Positions 8,235-18,500 of a DNA stretch of 46,534 bases are shown one piece after another (the stretch's first letter is position 1; the number at the start of each line of letters is the position of its first letter). Below the pieces are notes generated by a model. It saw only the letters and a list, made by a program, of their open reading frames with translations. It did not search any database and was not told where the DNA came from. This DNA is from an uncultured Oscillospiraceae bacterium (GTDB taxonomy: Bacteria > Bacillota > Clostridia > Oscillospirales > Oscillospiraceae). The position numbers and the translations under genes were made by a program. The DNA is taken from positions 1 to 46,534 of the forward strand of contig CAKTNP010000014.1 in assembly GCA_934589155.1 (NCBI GenBank), written 5' to 3'.

Positions 8235-8653
8235 AGCTGCTGGTCAGCGCCTGCCTTTTGGGCGTGAACTGCAAACATTCCGGAGGAAATAATTACTGCC
8301 CCGGCCTGGCGGCACTGGCGGCCAACCATACCCTGATCCCCGTGTGCCCGGAGCAGCTGGGGGGCCTGCCAACGCCTCGGATCCCGGCGGAGCGGAAGGG
8401 GGAAAAGGTCCTGACGGCCCAGGGGGCGGATGTGACGGCGTCCTATGAAAAGGGAGCCCAGGAGGTCTTGGCCCTGGCCCGGATCTTGGATGTGGACGGA
8501 GCCATTTTGAAGGCTCGGAGCCCTTCCTGCGGCTGCGGCGTCATTTATGACGGCAGCTTTACCCACAAGCCCGTCCAGGGGGACGGGGTCACGGCGGCCC
8601 TGCTGAAAAAGGAGGGCTACCGGGTCTGGACGGAGCTGGACCTGGAGGAGTAA
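8231..8653 (+). CDS. DUF523 family protein
   Basis: The 140-residue protein starts MKLLVSACLLGVNCKHSGG and contains KARSPSCGCGVIYDG near residue 95. Both are hallmarks of the DUF523/YbbK family, whose conserved Cys and SPSCG motif suggest metal or nucleotide binding. No reaction is established. It is the last gene of the operon, overlapping the LOG gene by 4 nt, and a stem-loop terminator lies about 55 nt downstream. Confidence 0.9.
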   Translation: MKLLVSACLLGVNCKHSGGNNYCPGLAALAANHTLIPVCPEQLGGLPTPRIPAERKGEKVLTAQGADVTASYEKGAQEVLALARILDVDGAILKARSPSCGCGVIYDGSFTHKPVQGDGVTAALLKKEGYRVWTELDLEE

Positions 8654-8706
8654 ATACCCCGGGATCCTTCCCGGACGGAAGGGCCGGATCTTGAATTTCG
8701 GCGAAT

Positions 8707-8750
8707 GCAGCCGGGCAGAGCCTTAAGGGCCTTGTCCGGCTGCGCCTTTT
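8707..8750 (+). terminator. Terminator of the GNAT-LOG-DUF523 operon
   Basis: GCAGCCGG (8707-8714) pairs with CCGGCTGC (8736-8743), with additional pairing inside (GCC/GGC), followed by GCC and four T. Confidence 0.7.
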
Positions 8751-8765
8751 CCCGGAAAAAGAAGA

Positions 8766-8795
8766 TTGGAAAAGGCCGGATGAAACTGCTATAAT
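8766..8795 (+). promoter_or_regulatory. Promoter of the UvrA-like gene
   Basis: TTGGAA (8766-8771), an 18-bp spacer and TATAAT (8790-8795). It gives a leader of about 220 nt before the start codon. Confidence 0.75.
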
Positions 8796-8801
8796 ATATT
8801 C

Positions 8802-9023
8802 CGGATGTGCCGCTGTGCAGGCCGTGGAGATCGGAGCTTCCGCCCGGGGTATCAAAATGCCGGACCGGGGGAAATGCGAGCAGGGCGAGAGGGATTGATG
8901 GAGAAAGCCCTTCGGATTTTAGATTTTCGGTCCAAAACGGGGCTGCAAAGAAGGTCGAAACCGGACGTTTTTCCGTTTGACCGCCTGTAAATCCCGCAAA
9001 ATGAAAAAAATAGGAGGCATATT
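8802..9023 (+). promoter_or_regulatory. Long structured leader of the UvrA-like gene
   Basis: The leader holds a possible 30-codon reading frame (8898-8990) and an inverted repeat, CGGTCCAAAACG (8928-8939) with CGTTTGACCG (8974-8983), whose second arm ends about 30 nt before the AGGAGG of the main gene. A long leader with an upstream frame and a hairpin is the usual layout of attenuated genes. No terminator T-run is present, so translational control would be more likely. The regulatory role is inference. Confidence 0.4.
8898..8990 (+). CDS. Possible 30-residue leader peptide
   Basis: ATG with GAGAGGG 4 nt upstream opens a 30-codon frame rich in Arg, Lys and Leu (MEKALRILDFRSK and on). It ends inside the second arm of the leader hairpin. 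The ribosome site is close to the start and the frame is short, so it may be chance. Confidence 0.25.
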   Translation: MEKALRILDFRSKTGLQRRSKPDVFPFDRL

Positions 9024-11528
9024 TTGCCCATGAATGAAGGAAAAAAGGGGGCGCCCGAGGCCATTGAGGTCCGGGGCGCCCGAGTACATAATCTACATAA
9101 TGTAGATGTGGACATTCCTCTCCACAAGATAGTGGGAATCGCCGGGGTTTCCGGCTCCGGAAAATCCTCCCTGGCTCTGGGCGTCCTCTACGCCGAGGGC
9201 TCTCGCCGCTACCTGGAATCCCTTTCCACTTATACCCGCCGCCGCATGACCCAGGCGGAGAAGGCTCAGGTGGAGGATCTGCGCTATGTTCCCGCCGCTC
9301 TGGCTCTGCACCAGCGGCCGGGAGTGCCGGGGATCCGGAGCACCTTCGGCACCTCTACGGAGCTGAACAACGTGCTGCGGCTCCTGTTTTCCCGGGTGGC
9401 CAGCCACCGGTGCCCCAACGGGCACTATGTGCCGCCTTCCCTAAAGGTGGCGGCGGGGCAGGAATTGGAGTGCCCTGTCTGCGGCGCCCGTTTTTTCCCG
9501 CCCTCGGCGGAGGAACTGTCCTTCAACAGCACCGGCGCCTGTCCCCACTGCGACGGCACGGGCATTGTCCGGGTGGTGGACGAGTCTACCCTGGTGCCAG
9601 ACGATAGCCTTTCCATTGACGAAGGAGCTGTACTGCCCTGGCAGACCCTTATGTGGTCCCTGATGAAGGAGATCGCCCAGAAAAAGGGGGTCCGGACCGA
9701 CGTGCCCTTCCGGGAACTGACGGATCGGGAAAAAGACATCGTGTTCCACGGCCCGGCGGACAAGGTCCACATGATCTATCAAAATTCCAAGACCGGCGCC
9801 GCGGGGGAAATGGATTTCACCTATTTCAACGCCGTCTACACCGTGGAAAATGCCCTGGCGAAGGTGACAGACGAAAAGGGCATGAAGCGGGTGGAGCGCT
9901 TTTTGAAGCAGGGCCCCTGCCCGGCCTGCGGCGGATCCCGGCTGTCGGATCGGGCCCGGGCCCCCAGGGTCCGGGGCATTACCCTGCCGGAGGCCTGCGG
10001 TATGCCCCTGCGGGAACTAAAAGCCTGGGTGGACGGGGTGCCGGAGACCCTGCCGAAGGAAATGGGGCCCATGGCCGAGAGCATCTGCGGCTCCTTCCGG
10101 GGCATGGCCGCCCGGCTCCTGGAGCTGGGCCTGGGCTATCTGACCCTGGACCGGGAGGCGGCGACCCTGTCCACGGGAGAGCGCCAGCGGGTCCAGCTGG
10201 CCCGGTCCGTGCGGAACCGGACCACCGGCGTGCTTTACGTGCTGGATGAGCCCTCTATCGGCCTGCACCCTTCCAATATCCAGGGCCTGCGGGGTGTCAT
10301 GCGGGATCTGGCGGCGGACGGAAACTCCATCGTTCTGGTGGATCATGACACGGAGATCCTAAAAGACGCGGACTGGCTGGTGGAAATGGGTCCCGGGGCC
10401 GGGGAGAACGGCGGCATCGTCATTGCTCAGGGTACCGTAGAGGAGGTGGCGACAAACCCGGCCTCCCGGATCGGCCCCTTCCTGTCCGGCGCCCGATCCA
10501 TGGCACCGAAGGTAAGACCGGACCCGGCCAGGATATTCGACCTGGGGACCATCGAAATGGCCACGGGACCCATTCACACGGTGAAGCCCCTGGAGCTGCG
10601 CTTTCCCAAGGGGCGGCTGACGGCGATCACCGGCGTTTCCGGCTCCGGCAAGACCACCATGATCCTGGAGAGCCTGATCCCGGGGCTTCAGGCCTCTATC
10701 CAGGGACTGGCGCTTCCGGAGCATGTGAAAAGGATCTCGGCCCCGGGCATCGAGCAGGTAAAGCTCATTGACGCCACCCCCATCGGCATCAACATTCGTT
10801 CTACCGTGGCCACCTATGCGGGAGTCCATGACGAATTGCGGAAGATCTACGCCAGGACGGCGGAGGCCAAGGCCAGAGGCTGCAAGGCGGGAGATTTTTC
10901 CTATAACACGGGTAAGCTTCGCTGCCCTACCTGCGACGGCACCGGCTCCATCAGCTTGGACATTCAGTTCCTGCCGGATGTAGAGATTGTCTGCCCCGAC
11001 TGCGGCGGCAGCCGGTACGGGAAGGATGCCTTCCTGGTGGGCAGGACTCGGAAGGACGGTGGCACCGACTCCCTGCCGGAGCTTATGGAAATGAGCGTGG
11101 ACCGGGCTCTGGAGGCCTGCGGCGATCTTCCCTTGGTGGCTCGGAGGCTTCGGACTCTGTCGGAGTTGGGCCTGGGCTATCTGACCCTGGGGGAGGCTAC
11201 ACCCAGCCTTTCCGGCGGTGAGGCACAGCGGCTGAAGCTGGCCAGCGAAATGGGAAAGGGTCAGTCGGATACGGTGTTCGTCTTTGACGAGCCTACCATC
11301 GGCCTGCACCCGCTGGACGTGCAGACCTTGCTGGAGGTGTTCCGGCGGTTGACGGACAGCGGGGCTACGGTGGTGGTCATCGAGCACGACCTGGATCTGA
11401 TCCGCAATGCCGATTATGTGGTGGATATGGGCCCCGGCGGCGGGGAAGAGGGCGGCCGCATCGTGGCACAGGGCACCCCGGAGGAGCTGCGGGCCTGCGC
11501 CGAGAGCCTGACCGGCAGATTTCTTTAG
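9024..11528 (+). CDS. UvrA-like ATPase lacking the UvrB-binding domain (UvrA2 class)
   Basis: An 834-residue protein with two ABC modules. Module 1 has Walker A GVSGSGKSS (about 42), signature STGERQRVQLA and Walker B VLDEPSIGLH. Module 2 has GVSGSGKTT, LSGGEAQRLKLA and VFDEPTIGLHP. Zinc-binding pairs are seen at CPNGH/CPVCG/CPHC and CPTC/CPDC. Canonical UvrA is about 940 residues; here about 120 residues are missing right after LRLLFSRV, where UvrA carries its UvrB-interaction domain. UvrA2-type proteins are linked to tolerance of DNA-binding drugs rather than standard excision repair (family knowledge). The start is TTG 9024 (AGGAGG 6-7 nt upstream) or ATG 9030. Its stop abuts repeat copy B. 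Confidence 0.9.
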   Translation: MPMNEGKKGAPEAIEVRGARVHNLHNVDVDIPLHKIVGIAGVSGSGKSSLALGVLYAEGSRRYLESLSTYTRRRMTQAEKAQVEDLRYVPAALALHQRPGVPGIRSTFGTSTELNNVLRLLFSRVASHRCPNGHYVPPSLKVAAGQELECPVCGARFFPPSAEELSFNSTGACPHCDGTGIVRVVDESTLVPDDSLSIDEGAVLPWQTLMWSLMKEIAQKKGVRTDVPFRELTDREKDIVFHGPADKVHMIYQNSKTGAAGEMDFTYFNAVYTVENALAKVTDEKGMKRVERFLKQGPCPACGGSRLSDRARAPRVRGITLPEACGMPLRELKAWVDGVPETLPKEMGPMAESICGSFRGMAARLLELGLGYLTLDREAATLSTGERQRVQLARSVRNRTTGVLYVLDEPSIGLHPSNIQGLRGVMRDLAADGNSIVLVDHDTEILKDADWLVEMGPGAGENGGIVIAQGTVEEVATNPASRIGPFLSGARSMAPKVRPDPARIFDLGTIEMATGPIHTVKPLELRFPKGRLTAITGVSGSGKTTMILESLIPGLQASIQGLALPEHVKRISAPGIEQVKLIDATPIGINIRSTVATYAGVHDELRKIYARTAEAKARGCKAGDFSYNTGKLRCPTCDGTGSISLDIQFLPDVEIVCPDCGGSRYGKDAFLVGRTRKDGGTDSLPELMEMSVDRALEACGDLPLVARRLRTLSELGLGYLTLGEATPSLSGGEAQRLKLASEMGKGQSDTVFVFDEPTIGLHPLDVQTLLEVFRRLTDSGATVVVIEHDLDLIRNADYVVDMGPGGGEEGGRIVAQGTPEELRACAESLTGRFL

Positions 11529-11689
11529 ACAAAAAGCCTCGCAGAGTTCGCCGCCCGCAGGCGGCAAATAAAATGGGATCATTTTCACCGGCGACATGTA
11601 CGCCGGAGAAAATACAAATCAGTTCGTAAGTGTGCGCGGCGGGCGGCAATCTCTTATCGGAAAAGCCCAAAGGGTTTTTCGACAGTCTC
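11528..11689 (-). repeat. Dispersed intergenic repeat, copy B
   Basis: This segment of about 162 bp is the reverse complement of the element at 44957-45160, minus its centre. Both share GAGACTGTCGAAAAA at one end, GGGCTTTTCCGA inside it, a CCGGCGTACA/TGTCGCCGG-type arm, GCCTGCGGGCGGCGAACT, and CTGCGAGGCTT at the other end. It begins at the last base of the UvrA-like stop codon and ends at a terminator stem. Confidence 0.8.
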
Positions 11690-11690
11690 A

Positions 11691-11720
11691 AGCGGCGGAG
11701 GATTCCCTCCGCCGCTTTTT
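11691..11720 (+). terminator. Terminator downstream of the UvrA-like gene
   Basis: A 10-bp stem (AGCGGCGGAG at 11691-11700 with its complement at 11707-11716) is followed directly by five T counting the last paired base. Confidence 0.85.
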
Positions 11721-11788
11721 GCGGCACAGGGATAAGGGCAACTGCCCCATTGCCCGGGGATAAGGAACAATCTGGAAATAAATTTCCA

Positions 11789-11833
11789 TTGCATTTCCGA
11801 ATGTCCCATGCTATGATTGGACTGTAATCCAAT
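11789..11833 (+). promoter_or_regulatory. Promoter and likely operator of the TetR-type gene
   Basis: TTGCAT (11789-11794), a 17-bp spacer and TATGAT (11812-11817). A dyad, ATTGGA (11816-11821) and TCCAAT (11828-11833) with a 6-bp spacer, overlaps the -10 box and start region. That is where an autorepressing TetR protein would bind. Confidence 0.65.
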
Positions 11834-11856
11834 TTTAATTTGAGAGGGCGTCTGAT

Positions 11857-12567
11857 TTGGCACGCAGATACGACAGCGAGGATGCGAAGCGGAGGATCCT
11901 TTCCTCCTGCGTCCGGCTTTTCATCCTGAAGGGATACCATGAGACCCGGGTGACCGATGTGCTCCGGGAAGCGGACGTTTCATCCAGCACATTCCATAAT
12001 ATTTTTCATACAAAGGACGGTGTTTTGCGGGAATTAGTAGACTTTATGTTTGAAAACCAATTTGAGACCGCCGGTCAGATCGTCGGCGGTGACCCTGACC
12101 CGGTGCTGCTCTATGCCGTGGAGACCTCCATCCAGATGGCCCTTACCGAACGCAACGAAAAGCTGCGGGCGATCTATCTGGAGGCATATTCTCACCCGGA
12201 GTTTTCAGAGCAGATCCACCGTAAAACAGCGGCGACCCTGGCGAAGATATTCGGCGGCTATCTGCCGGACTGTACAGACAGCGATTTTTATGAGCTGGAG
12301 ATCGGCACCGCCGGAATTATGAGCAGCTATATGGCCCGAAAATGCGATCTGTATTTCACCTTGGAGCGAAAGCTGGAGCGGTTCCTGCGGATGAGCCTGG
12401 GCGTCTATCAGGTCCCAAAGGAAAAACAGGACAACGTTATTGCTTTCGTGACCCGGCTGGACGTGTGCCGTATTGCCGACCAGGTCATGCAGAAGCTCTT
12501 TGCCGCCTTGGCAATGAAGTTTGAATTTTCCCTGACCCCGTCCGAAGAAGAGAAGAGAGATCCCTGA
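11857..12567 (+). CDS. TetR/AcrR-family transcriptional regulator
   Basis: The 236-residue protein has a typical TetR N-terminal DNA-binding domain: RRILSSCVRLFILKGYHETRVTDVLREADVSSSTFHNIFHTKDGVLRELVDF. The remainder is a helical ligand/dimer domain I cannot assign. The start is TTG 11857 (TTG GCA CGC AGA), with GAGAGGG upstream; no better ATG exists. Only 18 nt separate it from the SLH surface-protein gene, whose ribosome site is strong, so the regulator probably controls its own operon through the dyad at 11816-11833. The C-terminus is longer than usual for the family (about 190-200 aa). Confidence 0.88.
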   Translation: MARRYDSEDAKRRILSSCVRLFILKGYHETRVTDVLREADVSSSTFHNIFHTKDGVLRELVDFMFENQFETAGQIVGGDPDPVLLYAVETSIQMALTERNEKLRAIYLEAYSHPEFSEQIHRKTAATLAKIFGGYLPDCTDSDFYELEIGTAGIMSSYMARKCDLYFTLERKLERFLRMSLGVYQVPKEKQDNVIAFVTRLDVCRIADQVMQKLFAALAMKFEFSLTPSEEEKRDP

Positions 12568-12585
12568 ACTGAAAAGGAGGCATTT

Positions 12586-15500
12586 ATGAAAAAACGGTTG
12601 ATCAGCATTCTGCTGATTCTGTGCATGGTCCTGTCAGTGCTGCCTATGGCGGCCTTTGCCGTGGACTACTATGACCTGTACATCGACGACTTCCAATTTT
12701 CCAGCAACAGTCTTACCTATACGGGGCAGAGCGGCTCCGCCGTCTACGACCCCGGCAGCAAGACCCTGACGCTGAAAAGCCTCCGGGTCAAAATGAACGA
12801 ATACAATACCGTGATCTACAGCAAAATCGACGGGCTGAATATCGTGGTGGACGGCGAGACCGTCATTGACCTGACGGACCAGGTTGCTTTCCAGGATAAC
12901 GCCGGAGCCATGGGCTTCGCACTGAATGGAGACACGGTGATCCGGGGCCAGCACGGTGACAAGACCCTGGACAAGATCACCATCACCTCCAACTGCTCCA
13001 AGCACACGGGGAGCGGCATTACCCACATGGGCATTGCCTCCGGGGCGGGGAAACGGCTCACCGTGACGAATGTTTCCCTCAGCATGACGGACACAACCAC
13101 GGGGAGCCTCAGCGGGCAGGCCTGCTTTGTGGATTGCGGCGGCAATGTGGAGTTCAGCGGCTGCAGCCTTACGGCTTCCGGCTGTATTTACGGTCTGTTT
13201 ATGGAACAGGGCGCCGGAGCTACCGTAAAGAATACGGAATTCAATGTGACCCTTTCCGGCACCGACAGTTCCGGCGTGAATCTGGCGGCGGGGACGACCA
13301 ACCGCTTAGAGAACTGCACCGGCACTATTTCTGCGGATTATCCCCTTTATTCCTACGGCAATACCACCGTGACCGGCTCCGGCAAGCTGACCTTGAAGGG
13401 CGGTATGGGCGTTGTGGTGAAGAAGTATGCGGGCGCCGCCGAGGCTGGTACCGTGACTTTTGAAAACGCCAATGTGGAGATCCAGTCCAACAACGTGGGC
13501 CTGCAGGTGGAGCAGGGCGGCAGCGTGGTCCTTCGGGGCGGCAATGTCAGCGTCACTGCGTTGAAGAATGGCGCAGCCCTCCTCACCGGCGGCAAGCTGG
13601 AGCTACAAAGCGGCGAACTGACTCTGAGGGGCACCGGCGCCGCGAATTCTGCCGGTATCAGCATGACAGGACCGGTCCAGATCTCCGGTGGTAAGCTCAC
13701 GGTGTCCGATGTTGACATCGCTGTCAAAAACGTCAGTACCTACACGGCCACTTTCTCCGGCGGCAGCCACAGCCTGACCGCTTCCACCGTGGGCTACGCC
13801 GATAATGCGGCGGGAGCTTTGACCGTGGAAAACACGGCGGATGTGACATTCAACGCCCCTACGGCCATTCAGCTGTCCAGGGGCAAGGGCGGCAAACTGA
13901 ACCTGACCGGCGGCAAACTGACCCTGAACTGCACGGATGCGGGCTTGAGTGTCCTGGCCGGCGCGGGAAAGGCAACTCTGTCCGGCGGTACCCTGAACGT
14001 GAATGATACCGGCGACACCCCCAACGCCACGGGCATCTGGGCCGGCAGCGAGGTAGCCTTCAGCGGCGCCAACGTAAATTTCACGGGCTGCAAAACGGAT
14101 CTGACGGTGGCCAATTCTTCCACGAAGCTCACCGCCGGGAAGATCAGCCTCTCCGGTTCCCAATTCGGTATGAACGTGGGCGCGGACTTTACCATGAGCG
14201 GCGGCGAGATCCTCTCCACGGGCTGCGTTCGGGGCATTGTTGCCAACGGGGCCACGGCCACCCTGGCGGCAGGTAAGGTGTCCGTTACCGCTTCCTATCC
14301 CTTCTGGGCGGCCAACGGCGGCACGCTGGATTTTGCCGGGGCGGAGGTCCTGGGCAATTCCACCGCCAACTGCGCCGTGTACATCGATCCCAATACGGAG
14401 GGCAACTCCTATAAGATCACCGGCGGCACGGTAGAGCTCCAGTCCAGCCAGGCGGCCGCCAATACCATGTACACCTCCATTCCCGCGGATTTCGGGGTCT
14501 GGGCCGGTAAGGACCGGGACAGCGCCCAGCGGATCCCGTCGCCCACCCTGAGCAACTCCCTGGGCGGCAGCAAGTATGTGCGGATCGCCAAGGTGGAGGC
14601 CTATACCCTGACCCTGGTGAATGTAAAGGAGGGAAGCTCCGCCTCCCACATGGGCGGAGACACCATCACCTACACCGCCAAGGACGCCATCGCAGGACAG
14701 CATTTCTCCCATTGGGACCTGACCCTGGGCGGCAAGACCACCGAAGTGGGAACGAACGCCGTATATTCCGGCACCATGCCTTATGACAACGCCACACTGG
14801 CGGCGGTCTATGAGGACTGCTCCGGCGGAAAGGCTACCTGCACGGAGCGGGCGGTCTGCGGTACCTGCGGCAGGGCCTATGGGGACCTGGCGGCTCACAA
14901 TTACACAGCAGAAGCGGTTGAGGACAAGTACCTGAAATCCGAGGCCACCTGCACCGATGCGGCGGTATATTACAAGTCCTGCGCCGTTTGCGGGGAGAGC
15001 TCCAAGGGAACGGAGTTTGAGGAGACCTTTGTAAACGGCAATCCTCTGGGCCATGATTTCGGTACCTGGACCTCCAACGGCGACGGCACCCACACCAGAA
15101 CCTGCGGCCGGGATGCCAGTCATAAGGAAAACGGCAACTGCTCCGGCGGCACGGCGGACTGCAAACACAAGGCGGTGTGTGCCCTCTGCGGCAGTGAATA
15201 TGGCGAACTGGGCCAGCACAATTACACGGCAGAGAACAGTGAAGAAACCTACCTGAAATCCGAAGCCACCTGCACCGAGGCGGCGGTGTACTACAAATCC
15301 TGCACCGGCTGCGGGGAGAGCTCCAAGGGAACGGCGTTTGAGGCCACCTTTACCCGTGGAAATTCCTTAGGCCACAGCTTCGGCGCCTGGACCTCCAACG
15401 GCGACGGCACCCACACGAGAACCTGCGCCCGGGACGCCGGCCATACCGAAAGCGACTCCTGCTCCGGCGGCACGGCGGACTGCAAACACAAGGCGGTGTG

Positions 15501-18500
15501 TGCCCTCTGCGGCAGTAAATATGGCGAACTGGGCCGGCACAATTACACGGCGGAAAACAGTGATGGAGCTTATCTGAAATCCGAAGCCACCTGCACCGAG
15601 GCGGCGGTGTATTACAAGTCCTGCGCCGTCTGCGGGGAGAGCTCCAAGGGAACGGAGCGCGAGACCACCTTTGTTAGCGGCGATCCCCTGGGTCATGACG
15701 AGGTGACGGATCCCGGCTGGGCGGCCACCTGCACGGAGACGGGCCTCACCGATGGCAAGCATTGCGCCCGGTGTGACGCGGTGCTCACAGAGCAAAACGA
15801 GATCCCGGCCCTGGGTCATGACGTTCCCACGGGCACCGTCCGGAAAGCGGCCTCCTGCACCGAGGAGGGCGAGATGCTGGGCACCTGCCTGCGCTGCGGC
15901 GAGGAGAACGTGACAGGCATCATTGCAAAGCTGCCCCACCAGGAGATTTCCCTTCCTGCCGTGGCAGCCAGCTGCTCCTCCAGCGGCTGGACCAAGGGCA
16001 AGAAGTGCACCGTCTGCGGCCAGGTCACGGAGGGCCATGAGCTGGTCTGGCCCCTGGGCCATACCATCGTGGAGGACCAGGCAACCCAGACCCTGACCGA
16101 GGGCAAGCACTGCTCCGTCTGCGGCGAGATCATTGTGTCCCAGGTCCAGAAGGGCGGGGACAGCTGGCTGGACGAGGGGAACTACGATGCGGAGTTGTAC
16201 GCCTCGGACCCCGGCGACTGGGTGATCTATGATGCAGCGGACCTGGCGGCCCTGTCCAAGAAGGTCTCCGACGGCTCCACGTTCAGCGGCTGCACCATCA
16301 CCCTGGCTTCCGACATTGATCTCAGCGGCCACATGTGGGTCCCCATCGGCCAGTATATTGATGTTCCCTCCGGCCAGTCTGTTGAGCGGTCCTTCCAGGG
16401 AACCTTCCTGGGCGGACGGCATAAGATCACGGGAATGCGCTTTACCTCCATAAGCTATTATGGCAGCGAAAAGATCCCGCAGGATGTCGGCCTGTTCGGC
16501 CGGATCCGAAATGCGGCGATAACGGATCTGACGGTGGAGGGGAATGTCTACTATGAGATCCCCCGTCGCGGAGGATCCACCAGTGCCGGCGGCATTGTAG
16601 GGATCATGCTGAGCAGCACCCTGCGGAATTGCGGCTTTGTAGGGAGCGTCTACAGCCGGTACAGAGACACAAGCCGTTCCTTTGCCCAGTACTCCGGCGG
16701 TCTGGCCGGTCAGATGAGAGAGCAGAGCATCATTTCCAACTGCTTTGCCATTGCGGATGTTACGACGATCCATTCCGTGGGACCGGCTTTTTCCGGCGGC
16801 CTGGTGGGCACTGCCGCCAATTTCAGCGACGGGAAGGCCGTGATCGAAAATTGTTACAGCGCCTGCAATGTCTGGTCCCAGGGAAGAGAAGAGGCCTCTT
16901 TGGTCGGTGCCTTTGTCGCACAGACATACTATGTCCCGATCAACAACTGCTATGGAGAGGCGGGCTTCAACCAGAACGGCATCACTTCTGATAAGGGCGG
17001 CACCTATATCAGCAAAGCGACCGCCCAGGCTGCCTCCGGTACCGTATTTGACGGCAATGAGACGCCGCTGGTGGACGCCCTTAACGGATACATTGAGGAT
17101 ACCTGGAGAACAGACGGTACCCTGGATATGCGATCCTGGATCGTGGATCCCGGGAAGAACGATGGCTACCCTGTCTACGGTGCGGCGGTGGCGGCGAAGC
17201 TGGACTCCGGCTTTACCAGTCCTGTCGTTCAGCACCTGGCCCAGGGCGGCACGGCAGATGCGTCCCTTTTCCAGACCCCGGATAAATATCTGGTGGAGTG
17301 GTACGCCGATGAGGATTACACCACGGCCTTTGATTTCTCGCAGCCCATCTATGACAACACCCTGGTGTATGGCAAGCTGACGTCGAATACCTTCCCCATT
17401 ACCTATGTGCTGAACGGCGGACAGAATGCGGCCTCCAACCCGGCGGGGTATTTCCGGGGCGATGGTGTGGCGGCTTTCGAGGCACCCACCCGGGAGAATT
17501 ACCTCTTCGGCGGTTGGTTCACGGACGAGGGCTTTACGGAGCCCATTGACAGCATCCCCGCGGACGCCACCGGCGGCTACACCCTCTTCGCCAAATGGAT
17601 CCTGGACCCGGACCATGCCCACCAGCTGGGCTCCTGCATTGTGGGCGCGGACGGCCTCCACGACAGGACCTGCCTGCTCTGCGGTGAGACCTTTGACTGC
17701 ACCTATACCGATGCGGTGACGGAGCCCACCTGCTACAGCGCGGGCTATACCACCCACACCTGTGATGCCTGCGGCAACAGCTTCCTGGACTCCATTGTGG
17801 AGGGCGGCCACAAGTGGGATGGCGGCCGGGTCACCACGGCCCCAACTCTGACGGAGACCGGCAAGCTGGTGCAGAGCTGCACCGTGTGCAATGCCAAAAA
17901 GGAAAGCCTGATCCCCATGCTGACCTCCTGCGACGGCGGCAGCGGCTGCCCCAGCCTGGCCTATACGGACGTTCCCGGCGTGACCCATTGGTCCCATGTG
18001 GGCATTGACTTCGTGCTGAAGTCCGGCCTGTTCTACGGTACGTCGGATACCGCCTTCTCGCCCAACGGTGAGATGACCCGGGCCATGCTGGTCACCGTTC
18101 TGTACCGCCTGGAGGGCCGGCCCCAGACTGCGGCCAAGAATCCGTTCTTGGACGTGGCAGAGGGCACCTGGTACACTGAAGCCGTGACCTGGGCGGCAGA
18201 AAATGAGATCGTCAGCGGGATCGGCGGCGGGAGGTTTGACCCCGACGGCAGGATCACCCGGGAGCAGATGGCGGCGATCCTGTACCGCTACGCCAGATTC
18301 AAGGGCCTGACGATCACCGCGGGCAGCTTCGTCGAGGAGTACCCCGACGTGGAGGAGATCAGCGGCTACGCCCGGGAGGCTATGGCCTGGGCCAACGCCA
18401 ATGGCATCATCAGCGGTACCCAGCGCAGCGATGCCACCTATCTGGATCCCAAGGGCAGCGCCACCCGAGCCCAGGTGGCCTCTATCCTGATGCGCTTTGT

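Noticed and set aside
15367..17997. 876-residue minus-strand frame opposite the SLH gene
   Set aside because: Antisense of a repeat-rich coding region; the sense strand has signal peptide, SLH domains and ribosome site.
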